Shown here piece by piece: positions 50,279 through 58,962 of a DNA stretch of 64,000 nucleotides. The notes beneath the pieces were generated by a model. That model had not been told where the DNA came from. It worked only from the letters and a program-made list of their open reading frames with translations, and made no database searches. Source of the DNA: Mumia flava (GTDB taxonomy: Bacteria > Actinomycetota > Actinomycetes > Propionibacteriales > Nocardioidaceae). The position numbers were made by a program, and so were the translations under genes. Position 1 is the first letter of the stretch, and the number at the start of each line of letters is the position of its first letter. The stretch covers positions 1,302,001 through 1,366,000 of the forward strand of contig NZ_PGEZ01000001.1 of assembly GCF_002797495.1 (NCBI RefSeq). The letters are read 5' to 3'.

Positions 50279-52321
50279 GTGAGTGCACTGCTCGAGAGCT
50301 ACGTGGCCGGATCCTGGAGGCGCGCGACCGACGACGGCACGCCGGTGCTCGACGCCGCCACCGACGAGGAGGTCGTCCGGATCTCCGCGACCGGCATCGA
50401 CCGCGCCGCGATGGTCGACCACGCCCGCAGCGTCGGCGGACCCGCCGTCCGCGCGCTCACCTTCCACGAGCGCGCCGGGCTGCTGAAGGCCCTCGGCCAG
50501 CACCTGAGTGGCGTCAAGGACGAGCTGTACGCGCTGTCGGCCCGCACCGGCGCGACCCGGCGGGACTCGCTCGTGGACGTCGACGGCGGGATCGGGACCC
50601 TGTTCGCGTACGCGTCGAAGGGCCGCCGGGAGCTGCCGAACGACACCGTCGTCCTCGACGGTGCTCCCGAGCCGCTGGGCCGCGGCGGGACGTTCGTCGG
50701 CCAGCACGTCTACACGTCGCGGCCCGGGGTCGCCGTCCAGATCAACGCCTTCAACTTCCCAGTGTGGGGCTTGCTCGAGAAGCTCGCCCCGGCCTTCCTC
50801 GCCGGGCTCCCGACGATCGTGAAGCCGGCCAGCCAGACCGCGTACGTCACCGAGCGTGTCGTCCGCCACATCGTCGACTCCGGGCTGCTCCCCGAGGGCT
50901 CGCTCCAGCTGCTGTGCGGCAGCCCCGAGGGGCTGCTCGAGGCGCTCACGGTGCAGGACTCGGTCGCCTTCACCGGGTCGGCGTCGACCGCCGAGAAGCT
51001 CCGCCGGCACGACGCGGTCGTGCGGGGCGGCGTCCGTCTCGGCGTCGAGGCCGACTCCCTGAACTGTTCGATCCTCGGGCCGGACGTGACGGCCGAGGAC
51101 CCGGAGTTCGACCTGTTCGTCAAGGGCGTCGTCACCGAGATGACGGTGAAGGCGGGGCAGAAGTGCACTGCCATCCGCCGCGCGCTCGTCCCCGCCCCGA
51201 TGGCCGACGCGGTCACGGAGGCCATCACCGCGCGGCTCGCGAAGGTCACCGTCGGCGATCCCACCGACGACGCCGTACGGATGGGGGCGCTGGTGAGCCT
51301 CGCCCAGCGCGATGAGGTGCGCCGCGCGGTGAAGGCGCTGCTCGCCTCGTCCGACGTCGTGTTCGGCGACCCCGAGCACGTCGACGTCGTCGGCGCGGAC
51401 GCGACCGCCGGGGCGTTCATGGCGCCGATCCTGCTGCGCGCGCGTCCCGGCGCCGACGAGCCCCACGACGTGGAGCCGTTCGGGCCCGTCTGCACGGTGA
51501 TGACGTACGACGGGCTCGACGACGCGGTCGGGCTCGCCGCCCGCGGACGCGGTAGTCTCGTCGGCTCGCTCGTCACCCACGACCCCGACGTCGCCCGCAC
51601 CGTCACCCTCGGGCTCGCCCCGTGGCACGGCCGCATCCTCGTGCTCGACCGCGACAGCGCCGCGGAGTCGACCGGCCACGGCAGCCCGCTCCCCCCGCTC
51701 GTGCACGGCGGACCCGGACGGGCAGGCGGCGGCGAGGAGCTCGGCGGCGCCCGCGGCGTCCTCGCCCACATGCAGCGCACCGCGCTCCAGGGGTCTCCGG
51801 ACCTGCTCACCGCCGTCACCGGCACGTGGGCGCCCGGCGCGGGACGTACGGAGTCGGATGTCCACCCGTTCCGCAAGAGCCTGGCCGAGCTCGCTGTGGG
51901 CGACACGATCCGCTCGGCCCGCCGTACGGTCTCGCCCGACGACATCGCGCGCTTCGCCGAGCTCACCGGCGACACCTTCTACGCCCACACCGACCCCGAG
52001 GCCGCCGCGGCCAACCCGCTCTTCGGCGGGATCGTCGCGCACGGCTACCTCGTGGTCTCGCTCGCGGCGGGCCTGTTCGTCGACCCCGATCCGGGGCCGG
52101 TGCTCGCCAACTTCGGCGTCGACCACCTGCGGTTCCTCACTCCGGTCAAGGCCGGCGACGACATCGCGGTCACGCTCACCGTCAAGCAGATCACCCCGCG
52201 CTCCTCCGCGGACTACGGCGAGGTCCGCTGGGACGCGCTGGTGACCAATGCCGACGGCGACCCGGTTGCGACGTACGACGTGCTCACCCTCGTCGCCAAG
52301 ACCTGGCCGCAGGAGGCATGA
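50279..52321 (+). CDS. paaZ: PaaZ, bifunctional oxepin-CoA hydrolase/semialdehyde dehydrogenase
   Basis: Encodes 680 aa. An aldehyde dehydrogenase domain (1-520; NAFNFPVWGLLEKLAPAFLA, Glu257 in GVEADSLN, Cys296 in AGQKCTAIRRA) is fused to a MaoC-like hydratase (about 540-675; GDTFYAHTDPEAAAANPLFG GIVAHGYL). PaaZ opens the oxepin-CoA ring and oxidises the aldehyde in phenylacetate degradation. The remaining paa genes are not in the window. GTG 50279 is used because GGAGGAG is 8 nt upstream. Confidence 0.94.
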   Translation: MSALLESYVAGSWRRATDDGTPVLDAATDEEVVRISATGIDRAAMVDHARSVGGPAVRALTFHERAGLLKALGQHLSGVKDELYALSARTGATRRDSLVDVDGGIGTLFAYASKGRRELPNDTVVLDGAPEPLGRGGTFVGQHVYTSRPGVAVQINAFNFPVWGLLEKLAPAFLAGLPTIVKPASQTAYVTERVVRHIVDSGLLPEGSLQLLCGSPEGLLEALTVQDSVAFTGSASTAEKLRRHDAVVRGGVRLGVEADSLNCSILGPDVTAEDPEFDLFVKGVVTEMTVKAGQKCTAIRRALVPAPMADAVTEAITARLAKVTVGDPTDDAVRMGALVSLAQRDEVRRAVKALLASSDVVFGDPEHVDVVGADATAGAFMAPILLRARPGADEPHDVEPFGPVCTVMTYDGLDDAVGLAARGRGSLVGSLVTHDPDVARTVTLGLAPWHGRILVLDRDSAAESTGHGSPLPPLVHGGPGRAGGGEELGGARGVLAHMQRTALQGSPDLLTAVTGTWAPGAGRTESDVHPFRKSLAELAVGDTIRSARRTVSPDDIARFAELTGDTFYAHTDPEAAAANPLFGGIVAHGYLVVSLAAGLFVDPDPGPVLANFGVDHLRFLTPVKAGDDIAVTLTVKQITPRSSADYGEVRWDALVTNADGDPVATYDVLTLVAKTWPQEA

Positions 52322-52626
52322 TGCACCGGATCACGATCCAGTACGCCGTCCCGGACGACGCCGACGCCTTCGACGCGCACTACTTCAGCGCCCACGTGCC
52401 GCTCGTCGCGCCCGTGCCGGGGCTGCGCGCGTTCTCGTGGTCGAAGCCCCGACCGCTCGGCGGCGACCCGGTCGTGTACCTGGTCGCGCAGCTCGACTTC
52501 GACGACGCCGACGCGATGAAGGCGGCGCTGCGGTCTCCGGAGATGGGCGCCGCCGCCGCGGACCTGCGCACGCTCGGCGTCGAGACGACGATGTTCACCG
52601 GCGAGGTCGTGGTCGCGACGCCGTGA
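52321..52626 (+). CDS. EthD family protein
   Basis: Encodes 101 aa of the dimeric alpha-beta barrel fold (HRITIQYAVPDDADAFDAHY FSAHVPLVAPVPGLRAFSWS). The 'HYFSAHVPLV..VPGLR' run is the EthD signature. It directly follows paaZ with overlap of the stop and an AGGAGG site, so it may assist this ring-cleavage step. ATG 52318 in the same frame is an equal start. Confidence 0.85.
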   Translation: MHRITIQYAVPDDADAFDAHYFSAHVPLVAPVPGLRAFSWSKPRPLGGDPVVYLVAQLDFDDADAMKAALRSPEMGAAAADLRTLGVETTMFTGEVVVATP

Positions 52627-52689
52627 CCGAGTGTCGCCCATCAGCCGAACCAGCTGTCGCCCATCAAGCGAGGTACCGCAGCGGATCGG

Positions 52690-52762
52690 AGCCGGTGACA
52701 GGAGTCGAACCCGCGACATCCTCATTACAAGTGAGGCGCTCTACCAACTGAGCTACACCGGC
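52690..52762 (-). tRNA. tRNA-Thr (anticodon TGT)
   Basis: The reverse complement folds as a cloverleaf: acceptor GCCGGTG/CACCGGC (7 bp), D-arm GCTC/GAGC, anticodon stem CCTCA/TGAGG with loop CTTGTAA (anticodon TGT, reads ACA), and T-arm with loop TTCGACT. The discriminator is T and CCA is not encoded. No integrase or duplicated end is next to it. Confidence 0.95.
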
Positions 52763-52791
52763 GCGGCCCCGCGTACGGGACCGCGCCCATC

Positions 52792-53421
52792 CTAGCGACC
52801 GGGCGCGGGCGCCGAGCTGCCCGTCGAGGTGCGACCCGCACCCGACCGGAGCTGGACGACGACGCCGATCACGAACACGACCAGCACCGCGAGGAACCAG
52901 CCCCAGGCCGGCTCCGCGATCCGGTACGCCTCGCCGACCCGTGCGCTGCCCACCTCGCCGACGAAGAGCATGACGGCGGTGATCGTGAGGTTCGCACCGG
53001 CCCAGGCACTGACGAGCACCAGCAGCAGCGCGGGGAACTTCGCGACCACGGCGAGCACGACGAGCGCGGCGGCAACCGCGAGGCCGGTGGTCGTGAGGAC
53101 CCAGTCCTCGTCGGCCCCGAAGGCGCCGGCGATCACGACACCGAGCCAGTAGCCGGCGGCGGCGACCCACAGGACGACACCGAGCCAGTACCAGACGTAG
53201 GCGAGCAGACCGAGCACGATCGCGCCGACGATGGCGGCGACCCAGCTCCACGCCGAGTCGAGCACGGCACCGCCGGCGATCTCCTGACCGACCTGGGCAC
53301 CGATCACGAACCCGATCAGCGCGCCGAACACCCCGATCAGGGCCTGGAGCGCGGGGCGCCCCCAGAACACGAGGACCAGCCCGATCACGAGCAGGATCAC
53401 ACCGAGCAGCACGTCGTTCAT
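52792..53421 (-). CDS. DUF4203-like multi-pass membrane protein
   Basis: Encodes 209 aa with seven to eight hydrophobic segments, starting LLGVILLVIGLVLVFWGRPA LQALIGVFGALIGFVIGAQV G. Glycine-rich paired helices (GVFGALIGFVIGAQVG) resemble TMEM198/DUF4203 proteins of unknown function. The tail (SGAGRTSTGSSAPAPGR) is soluble. It is divergent from the aldolase-like gene at 53513. Confidence 0.75.
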   Translation of the reverse strand: MNDVLLGVILLVIGLVLVFWGRPALQALIGVFGALIGFVIGAQVGQEIAGGAVLDSAWSWVAAIVGAIVLGLLAYVWYWLGVVLWVAAAGYWLGVVIAGAFGADEDWVLTTTGLAVAAALVVLAVVAKFPALLLVLVSAWAGANLTITAVMLFVGEVGSARVGEAYRIAEPAWGWFLAVLVVFVIGVVVQLRSGAGRTSTGSSAPAPGR

Positions 53422-53512
53422 GTCCGAAGCGTAGGGGCAATCGGGCGGCGATGATCCGCAATCCTTCCTGGTCGGGTGTCCAAACCGGCGCCGAGTCGGC
53501 ATAATCAGAGGC

Positions 53513-54688
53513 GTGACTATTGGACGCTTGCCCAACATGGAGCGCCTCGACCGCCTCACCCGCGGCCTCGAGGCGCCGTACGCCGTGGTCGACGGGGCGG
53601 CGCTCGCGCACAACACCACCGAGCTCGTCCGCCGCTCCGGCGGGGTGGGCGTCCGGGTCGCGTCGAAGTCCGTCCGGGTCCGCGAGATCATCGCCCGCAC
53701 CCTCGCGCAGGACGGGTTCGGCGGCGTGATGTCGTACAGCCTCGCCGAGTCCGTGTGGCTCGCCGACCACGGTGTCGGCGACCTCCTGCTCGCCTACCCC
53801 ACCGCGGACCGGACCGCGCTCGCCGACCTGGTCGCCAAGGAGCACCGGCTCGCCGCGATCACGCTCATGGTCGACAGCCTCGACCACCTCGACCTGATCG
53901 ACGCCGCCGTCGGCACCGACCACCCGCCGATCCGGCTCTGCCTCGACATCGACTCGTCCCTCAAGCTCGGCCCGGTCCACGTCGGCGTCCGACGCTCGCC
54001 GGTCCACGACCCGGACGAGGCCGTCGCACTCGCCCGAGCGATCGCCGCGCGGCCCGGGTTCGACCTGGTCGGACTGATGTTCTACGACGCGCAGGTCGCC
54101 GGCCTCCAGGACTCCTCACCGCTCGTCCGGCTCGCGAAGTCCCGCTCCGTCGAGGACATCGTCGCGCGACGTGCCGCGATCGTCGACGGCGTCCGGAGCG
54201 TGACCGATCTGCAGATCGTCAACGCAGCCGGCACCGGCAGCCTCGAGACCATGAGCGCCGATCCGTACGTCACCGAGGTGACCGCGGGCTCCGGCCTGTT
54301 CATGCCGACGCTGTTCGACTCCTACGACGCGTTCACGGCCACGCCGGCCGCGTTCTACGCGCTGTCGGTCGTGCGCAAGCCCACGCCCGACATCGCGACG
54401 CTCTACTCCGGCGGGTACGCCGCGTCCGGCGCCGCCGGGAAGGACCGGCTGCCGACCCCCGTGTGGCCCCGCGGGCTGAGCCTGATCGGGACCGAGGGCG
54501 CCGGCGAGGTGCAGACCCCCGTCCGCGGTAGGGTCGCGCGCGGCCTGCGGGTCGGGGACCGTGTCTTCATGCGGCACGCGAAGGCCGGCGAGATGTGCGA
54601 ACGGTTCGACGCGGTCCACCTGGTGGGGACCGACGGGACGGTCGAGACGCTGCCGACGTACCGAGGCGAAGGGAAGAACTTCGGATGA
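53513..54688 (+). CDS. PLP-dependent amino-acid aldolase/deaminase (alanine-racemase N-terminal fold)
   Basis: Encodes 391 aa. The PLP lysine is in VGVRVASKSVRVREI (about 50), with the barrel motifs GFGGVMSYSLAESVWLADHG and RLCLDIDSSLKLGPVHVGVR and a C-terminal beta domain (GLSLIGTEGAGEVQTPV). The layout is that of D-threonine aldolase/amino-acid deaminase proteins (D-TA family). GTG 53513 follows CATAAT (53500-53505) by 7 nt, leaderless. The stop overlaps the FAD-oxidase ATG by 4 nt, so the two products are made together. Confidence 0.85.
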   Translation: MTIGRLPNMERLDRLTRGLEAPYAVVDGAALAHNTTELVRRSGGVGVRVASKSVRVREIIARTLAQDGFGGVMSYSLAESVWLADHGVGDLLLAYPTADRTALADLVAKEHRLAAITLMVDSLDHLDLIDAAVGTDHPPIRLCLDIDSSLKLGPVHVGVRRSPVHDPDEAVALARAIAARPGFDLVGLMFYDAQVAGLQDSSPLVRLAKSRSVEDIVARRAAIVDGVRSVTDLQIVNAAGTGSLETMSADPYVTEVTAGSGLFMPTLFDSYDAFTATPAAFYALSVVRKPTPDIATLYSGGYAASGAAGKDRLPTPVWPRGLSLIGTEGAGEVQTPVRGRVARGLRVGDRVFMRHAKAGEMCERFDAVHLVGTDGTVETLPTYRGEGKNFG

Positions 54689-55995
54689 GCAGCACCGGAG
54701 CCGGTGCCTGGACCAACTGGGCCAGGACCGTCACCAGCGAGCCCACGGCGGTCGTCCATCCGCGCTCCGCGGCCGAGGTCGCCGAGATCGTCCGCACCGC
54801 GGCCGCGCAGGGACAGCGGGTCAAGCCGGTCGGCGCCGGGCACTCCTTCACCGCGATCGCGCAGACCGACGGCGTGCTGCTCCGGATGGACCAGATCGCC
54901 GGGATCCAGCACGTCGACCACGCGACCGGCCACGTACGGGTCGGGGCCGGGACGCGGCTGCACGACCTCAACCCCGCCCTGCTGGCCCACGGCCTCGCCC
55001 TGCCGAACATGGGCGACGTCGACCCGCAGACGATGTCGGGCGCGACCGCGACCGGCACCCACGGGACCGGCGCGAAGCTGACCGGGATCGCCGGGGCGAT
55101 CGCCGCCCTCGAGATCGTCACCGGCGACGGCACGATCGTCGAGGTGACGTCCGACGACAAGGATCTCTTCGGAGCCGCCCGGGTGGGGCTCGGTGCGCTC
55201 GGCATCGTCACCGCCATCACCTTCGCGTGCGTGCCGGCGTTCCTGCTGCATGCGCGCGAGGAGCCGATGCGGCTGCCCGAGGTGCTCGACGGGCTCGATG
55301 CGCTGGTCGACGACAACGATCACTTCGAGTTCTACTGGTTCCCGCACACCGACTGCGCCCTGCTCAAGCGCAACAACCGCGTGCCGGAGGGGACCGTACG
55401 GGCGCCGCTGTCGAAGGCGCGGTTCCTGCTCGACGACGAGGTGCTGTCCAACGGCGGGTTCGAGATCGTCAACCGGGTCGGCCGGCTGCGCCCGTCGTGG
55501 ATCCCGCGGCTCAACGCCTTCTCCGGCGGCCTGCTGTCCGCGCGCGAGTACACCGACTGGTCGCACGAGGTCTTCGTGTCGCCGCGCCGCGTGCGCTTCC
55601 GCGAGATGGAGTACGCGATCCCGCGGGCCCACCTGCCCGAGGTCCTGAGGGCGATCGACGGCTGGGTGAACGCGTCGGGCGAGCAGATCTCGTTCCCGAT
55701 CGAGGTGCGCTTCGCCGCGCCGGACGACATCTGGCTGTCGACCGGCTACGAGCGGGAGAACGCGTACGTCGCCGTGCACATGTACCACCGCTCGGACCAC
55801 CGCCGGTACTTCGAGGGCATCGAGGCGATCTTCGGCGAGCACGAGGGTCGCCCCCACTGGGGCAAGATGCACACCCTCGACGCCGACGCACTCCGTACCC
55901 GGTATCCGCGCTTCGACGACTTCCGAGCCGTGCGGGACCGGCTCGACCCGCAGCGGACGTTCACCAACTCCTACCTCGACCGCGTCCTCGGCTGA
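54685..55995 (+). CDS. FAD-binding sugar-1,4-lactone oxidase
   Basis: Encodes 436 aa. The VAO-type FAD domain has VKPVGAGHSFTAIAQTDGVL (the His of GHS is the covalent flavin site in aldonolactone oxidases), MSGATATGTHGTGAKLTGIA and a C-terminal ALO domain with FEFYWFPHTD and FPIEVRFAAPDDIWLSTGY. It resembles D-arabinono-1,4-lactone/L-gulonolactone oxidases. ATG 54685 overlaps the upstream stop (ATGA). A terminator hairpin follows. Confidence 0.9.
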   Translation: MSSTGAGAWTNWARTVTSEPTAVVHPRSAAEVAEIVRTAAAQGQRVKPVGAGHSFTAIAQTDGVLLRMDQIAGIQHVDHATGHVRVGAGTRLHDLNPALLAHGLALPNMGDVDPQTMSGATATGTHGTGAKLTGIAGAIAALEIVTGDGTIVEVTSDDKDLFGAARVGLGALGIVTAITFACVPAFLLHAREEPMRLPEVLDGLDALVDDNDHFEFYWFPHTDCALLKRNNRVPEGTVRAPLSKARFLLDDEVLSNGGFEIVNRVGRLRPSWIPRLNAFSGGLLSAREYTDWSHEVFVSPRRVRFREMEYAIPRAHLPEVLRAIDGWVNASGEQISFPIEVRFAAPDDIWLSTGYERENAYVAVHMYHRSDHRRYFEGIEAIFGEHEGRPHWGKMHTLDADALRTRYPRFDDFRAVRDRLDPQRTFTNSYLDRVLG

Positions 55996-56020
55996 CCGGC
56001 CGCACCGCGCCGGACGCGAC

Positions 56021-56053
56021 CGCACCACCCGCGCCCGGGACGCGGGTGGTGCG
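56021..56053. terminator. Bidirectional hairpin, 13-bp stem
   Basis: CGCACCACCCGCG (56021-56033), a 7-nt loop and CGCGGGTGGTGCG (56041-56053) are perfectly complementary. It lies between the convergent lactone oxidase and beta-propeller genes. Confidence 0.85.
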
Positions 56054-56062
56054 ACCGAGGCG

Positions 56063-57418
56063 TCAGCGCTTGACCCGGCGGCTGGACGTCGACCAGACCG
56101 TCTTGGTGCGGTAGCCGGAGCGGCGCACCGTCACCTTGACGCGCATCCGCTTGCCCCGGTCGGCCCGCTTGAGCCGGTACGACGCCTTGGCCCCCGCACC
56201 GCCCGAGACCTTCTTGCTCCCGCGGAACCACCGGTACGACACCTTCGCCGGCCGCGGTGACCACGTCCCCTTCGTGACCGCGAGCTTGCGACCGACCCGG
56301 GCCTTGCCGACGACCTTCGGGCGCTTCTTCAGCGAGAACGGCCGGATCGTCGGGCGCGGCTTCGGCTTCGGCGGCGGGTTCAGCGCGGCGGCCGACCAGT
56401 ACGGGTCGGAGGTCCCGGTCAGCAGGACCTTCTCGGCGCTCGTCGCGTTGCACGCGTCGATGTTGCGGACGACCGTGAGCCGGCCGCGGTTCGCGTAGAC
56501 GATCGACGCGCTGTCCGGTGCGTAGGTCGCGCGGGAGAACAGGTCGTCGTCGGAGGCCGGTCCGTCGTCGCTGACCACGCAGGCCGAGGCGGGCGGCGCC
56601 GGCGTCGACGTCCGCGGGTTGCCGGTCACGCGCGCCGTCAGCACGACGTCACCGTCGATCGTCATCACCACGTGCGAACCGTTCGGTGCGAGCTGCGGGT
56701 CGTAGGCGCCGTAGAACCTGTACGGGTCGTCGAAGAACGGGTCGATCTCCGACGTGCTGAACCACGCGTCCGGGACGGCCCCGACGTTCGCGAGATCGAT
56801 CCCCCCGTTGTCCGACAGCACGACCCGGTTGTTCGTCACCCACGTCGGGTCGCTGCCGATCCAGATCCGGCTCAGGGTCGGACGCGCGACCGACGTGACC
56901 GACGACAGGACCTCGGCCTCGAGGTTCGGTCCGGAGGCCCGCAGCCGCCCCTGCGCGTACGCGACCCGCGTGCCGTCCGGCGAGATCACCGGATCGAGTG
57001 CCGGTGTGAGGTTGATCGTCGTCGGGTCGTGCGGGAAGAGGTCCTCGGGCTCGAACGCTCTCACCAGCTGCCCGTTCTGGCGCATCACGACCAGCAGGTC
57101 TCCGCGCATCGCGACGATCGTGCCGTTGTTGGCCATCGACGGCGTCTTGTACCCGCCCCCGGTCGTCACCTGGTACAGACCCGAGCCGTCCCCGCGGACC
57201 AGCCAGACGTTCCCTCCGCGGACGAAGACGATCGCCCCGCCCCTGACGTTGGCGGCGGCCGGTGCGACCGGGACCGCGGCCGGAGCCCGCCGTACGGTCG
57301 TGCTCGGGTCGCGGTCGGCCGTCGGGTCCTCCGGAGGATCCGCTGAGGCGGGCGCGACGCTCATCCCTCCGAAGGTGAGCGCCAGGGCGGCCGCGATGGC
57401 GGCGGTACGAGTTCGCAT
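56063..57418 (-). CDS. Secreted TolB/PD40-like beta-propeller protein with Ig-like C-terminus
   Basis: Encodes 451 aa. A Sec signal peptide (about 1-26, TAAIAAALALTFGGMSVAPA SA) is cut at ASA-D. Repeats such as 'GGAIVFVRGGNVWLVRGDGS', 'DPVISPDGTRVAYAQG', 'DPQLAPNGSHVVMTIDG' are WD40/PD40-type blades. A Pro-rich linker (PPPKPKPRP) leads to an 80-residue basic domain (RPKVVGKARVGRKLAVTKGT WSPRPAKVSYRWFRG) of the Ig-like type often found on actinobacterial surface proteins. The role is unknown; binding of cell-wall or polymer is likely. Confidence 0.82.
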   Translation of the reverse strand: MRTRTAAIAAALALTFGGMSVAPASADPPEDPTADRDPSTTVRRAPAAVPVAPAAANVRGGAIVFVRGGNVWLVRGDGSGLYQVTTGGGYKTPSMANNGTIVAMRGDLLVVMRQNGQLVRAFEPEDLFPHDPTTINLTPALDPVISPDGTRVAYAQGRLRASGPNLEAEVLSSVTSVARPTLSRIWIGSDPTWVTNNRVVLSDNGGIDLANVGAVPDAWFSTSEIDPFFDDPYRFYGAYDPQLAPNGSHVVMTIDGDVVLTARVTGNPRTSTPAPPASACVVSDDGPASDDDLFSRATYAPDSASIVYANRGRLTVVRNIDACNATSAEKVLLTGTSDPYWSAAALNPPPKPKPRPTIRPFSLKKRPKVVGKARVGRKLAVTKGTWSPRPAKVSYRWFRGSKKVSGGAGAKASYRLKRADRGKRMRVKVTVRRSGYRTKTVWSTSSRRVKR

Positions 57419-57553
57419 GGGTGTCCTCCGGTCGTGGTCGTTCGCCGTTGTACCGTCCCGCAGGACCGCCGGCCGGCGGATCGCCCGAGCGGATGATCCG
57501 CATCCGTCGACGGGACGACCGGGGTCGGCGACGCGGCTGACAGGGGTCGCTGC

Positions 57554-57592
57554 GCGACCGGCCGTACGGCGCTGTGCGACCGGCCGTACGGC
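57554..57592. repeat. GCGACCGGCCGTACGGC direct repeat
   Basis: The 17-mer GCGACCGGCCGTACGGC occurs at 57554 and 57576 (22 bp apart), in the 219-bp divergent region between the propeller and DUF4032 genes. Two helical turns separate the copies, compatible with an activator or repressor site. The inner GCCGTACGGC is itself a palindrome. Confidence 0.55.
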
Positions 57593-57637
57593 ACGCTCCG
57601 CGGTGCGGAGTCGGCGACCCGCGGGCAGGCTGAGCAC

Positions 57638-58864
57638 ATGGTGGTGCACGCACTGTCGACGCGCCCGCGCAAGGAGCTGTTCGACCTGCCGTGGCGGTTC
57701 CCGCTGGCTCAGTGGCCCGACGACCTGGAGGTCGACCTGGCCCGCGGCATCCACCGCCACGTCGTCCGGTTCGTCCGGGTCGGTGGCGCCGTGATGGCGA
57801 TCAAGGAGACCAACGAGCGGTTCGCCCGACGGGAGTACGGGCTGCTGCGGGACCTGCGCCGGATCGACCTCCCGACGGTGGAGCCCGTCGCGGTGATCAC
57901 CGGCCGCGTCGCCCACGACGGCGAACCCCTCGGAGCCGCCCTCGTGACCGCGCACCTGTCGATGTCGCTGCCGTACCGCTCGCTGTTCGAGCACCCGTTG
58001 ACCGAGAACACCCAGGACCGTGTCGTCGACGCGATGGTGGTGCTGCTCGTCCGGCTGCACATCGAGGGCTTCTTCTGGGGGGACTGCTCGCTGTCGAACA
58101 CCCTGTTCCGCCGCAGCGCCGGCGAGCTCGCCGCGTACCTCGTCGACGCCGAGACCGGTGCCCTGCACGAGGAGCTGTCACCCGGTCAGCGCGCGGAGGA
58201 CCTCGACCTCGCCCGGACGAACGTCTTCGGCGAGCTCCTCGACCTCCAGGCCGGAGGACTGCTGGATCCCGGCATCGACCCGCTCGCCCTGGTCGACCAC
58301 ATCGGCGAGCGCTACGACGAGCTGTGGGACGCGCTGACGGGTGCGGAGGAGTTCGGCAGCGAGGAGCTGTGGCGGATCGAGCAGCGGATCGAGCGGCTGA
58401 ACGACCTCGGGTTCGACGTCGACGAGCTGGACATCGTCACCGACTTCGACGGCGAGTCGATCCGGATCCAGCCGAAGGTCGTCGAGCCGGGCCACCACAC
58501 CCGTCGGCTCCAGGGACTGACCGGGCTCGATCTCGAGGACGCCCAGGCGCGGCGGCTGCTCAACGACCTCGACGCGTTCACGGCGTCGCACGGGTGGCAG
58601 GAGGACGACCCGATGGTGGTCGCGCACCGCTGGCTGACCGACGTCTGGGAACGCCTCGCCAGGGCGGTCCCCGCCGACGCGCGTGACGTCGTCGAGGCCG
58701 CGCAGTTCTTCCACGACGTGCTCGTGCACCGCTGGCACCTCTCGCAGTCCGCCGGGCACGAGGTCGACATCTTCGACGCGGCGGACGACTACATACGGTC
58801 GGTGCTGCCGGGCCAGGTCAGCGCCCTCCGCGCCGCCGGCACCGCCACCTCCGGCCCCACCTGA
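57638..58864 (+). CDS. DUF4032 kinase-like protein
   Basis: Encodes 408 aa. Residues 5-175 look like a Kdo/WaaP-type kinase fold: MAIKETNERFARREYGLL (Lys), HIEGFFWGDCSLSNTLFRR (catalytic loop with Asp and Asn) and AYLVDAETG (metal-binding Asp). The rest (about 185-400) is a helical DUF4032 domain with FDGESIRIQPKVVEPGHHTR RLQGLTGLDLEDAQARRLLN DL. Homologues are conserved in actinobacteria with no assigned target. A CAGGCT box precedes ATG 57638; no clear Shine-Dalgarno sequence. Confidence 0.85.
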   Translation: MVVHALSTRPRKELFDLPWRFPLAQWPDDLEVDLARGIHRHVVRFVRVGGAVMAIKETNERFARREYGLLRDLRRIDLPTVEPVAVITGRVAHDGEPLGAALVTAHLSMSLPYRSLFEHPLTENTQDRVVDAMVVLLVRLHIEGFFWGDCSLSNTLFRRSAGELAAYLVDAETGALHEELSPGQRAEDLDLARTNVFGELLDLQAGGLLDPGIDPLALVDHIGERYDELWDALTGAEEFGSEELWRIEQRIERLNDLGFDVDELDIVTDFDGESIRIQPKVVEPGHHTRRLQGLTGLDLEDAQARRLLNDLDAFTASHGWQEDDPMVVAHRWLTDVWERLARAVPADARDVVEAAQFFHDVLVHRWHLSQSAGHEVDIFDAADDYIRSVLPGQVSALRAAGTATSGPT

Positions 58865-58880
58865 CCGGCCCGCCCGCCCC

Positions 58881-58950
58881 GACCGCGATTCGTCGAGCTG
58901 CGGTGGGTTCGGGGATCCCTGATCCGACCGGAACTCGACGAATCGCGGTC
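58881..58950. repeat. Perfect 17-bp inverted repeat, GATTCGTCGAG family
   Basis: GACCGCGATTCGTCGAG (58881-58897) and CTCGACGAATCGCGGTC (58934-58950) are perfectly complementary with a 36-nt loop. It lies between convergent genes and shares its arms with the element at 9410-9467. Confidence 0.85.
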
Positions 58951-58962
58951 GGCTGGGAGGGG

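Noticed and set aside
52632-52670. Repeat TGTCGCCCATCA (two copies) before the tRNA
   Set aside because: Only 12 bp and two copies; too little to assign a role.
52690-52762. tRNA-Thr as an integration site for a mobile element
   Set aside because: No integrase, no direct repeat of the tRNA 3' end and ordinary chromosomal genes on both sides.
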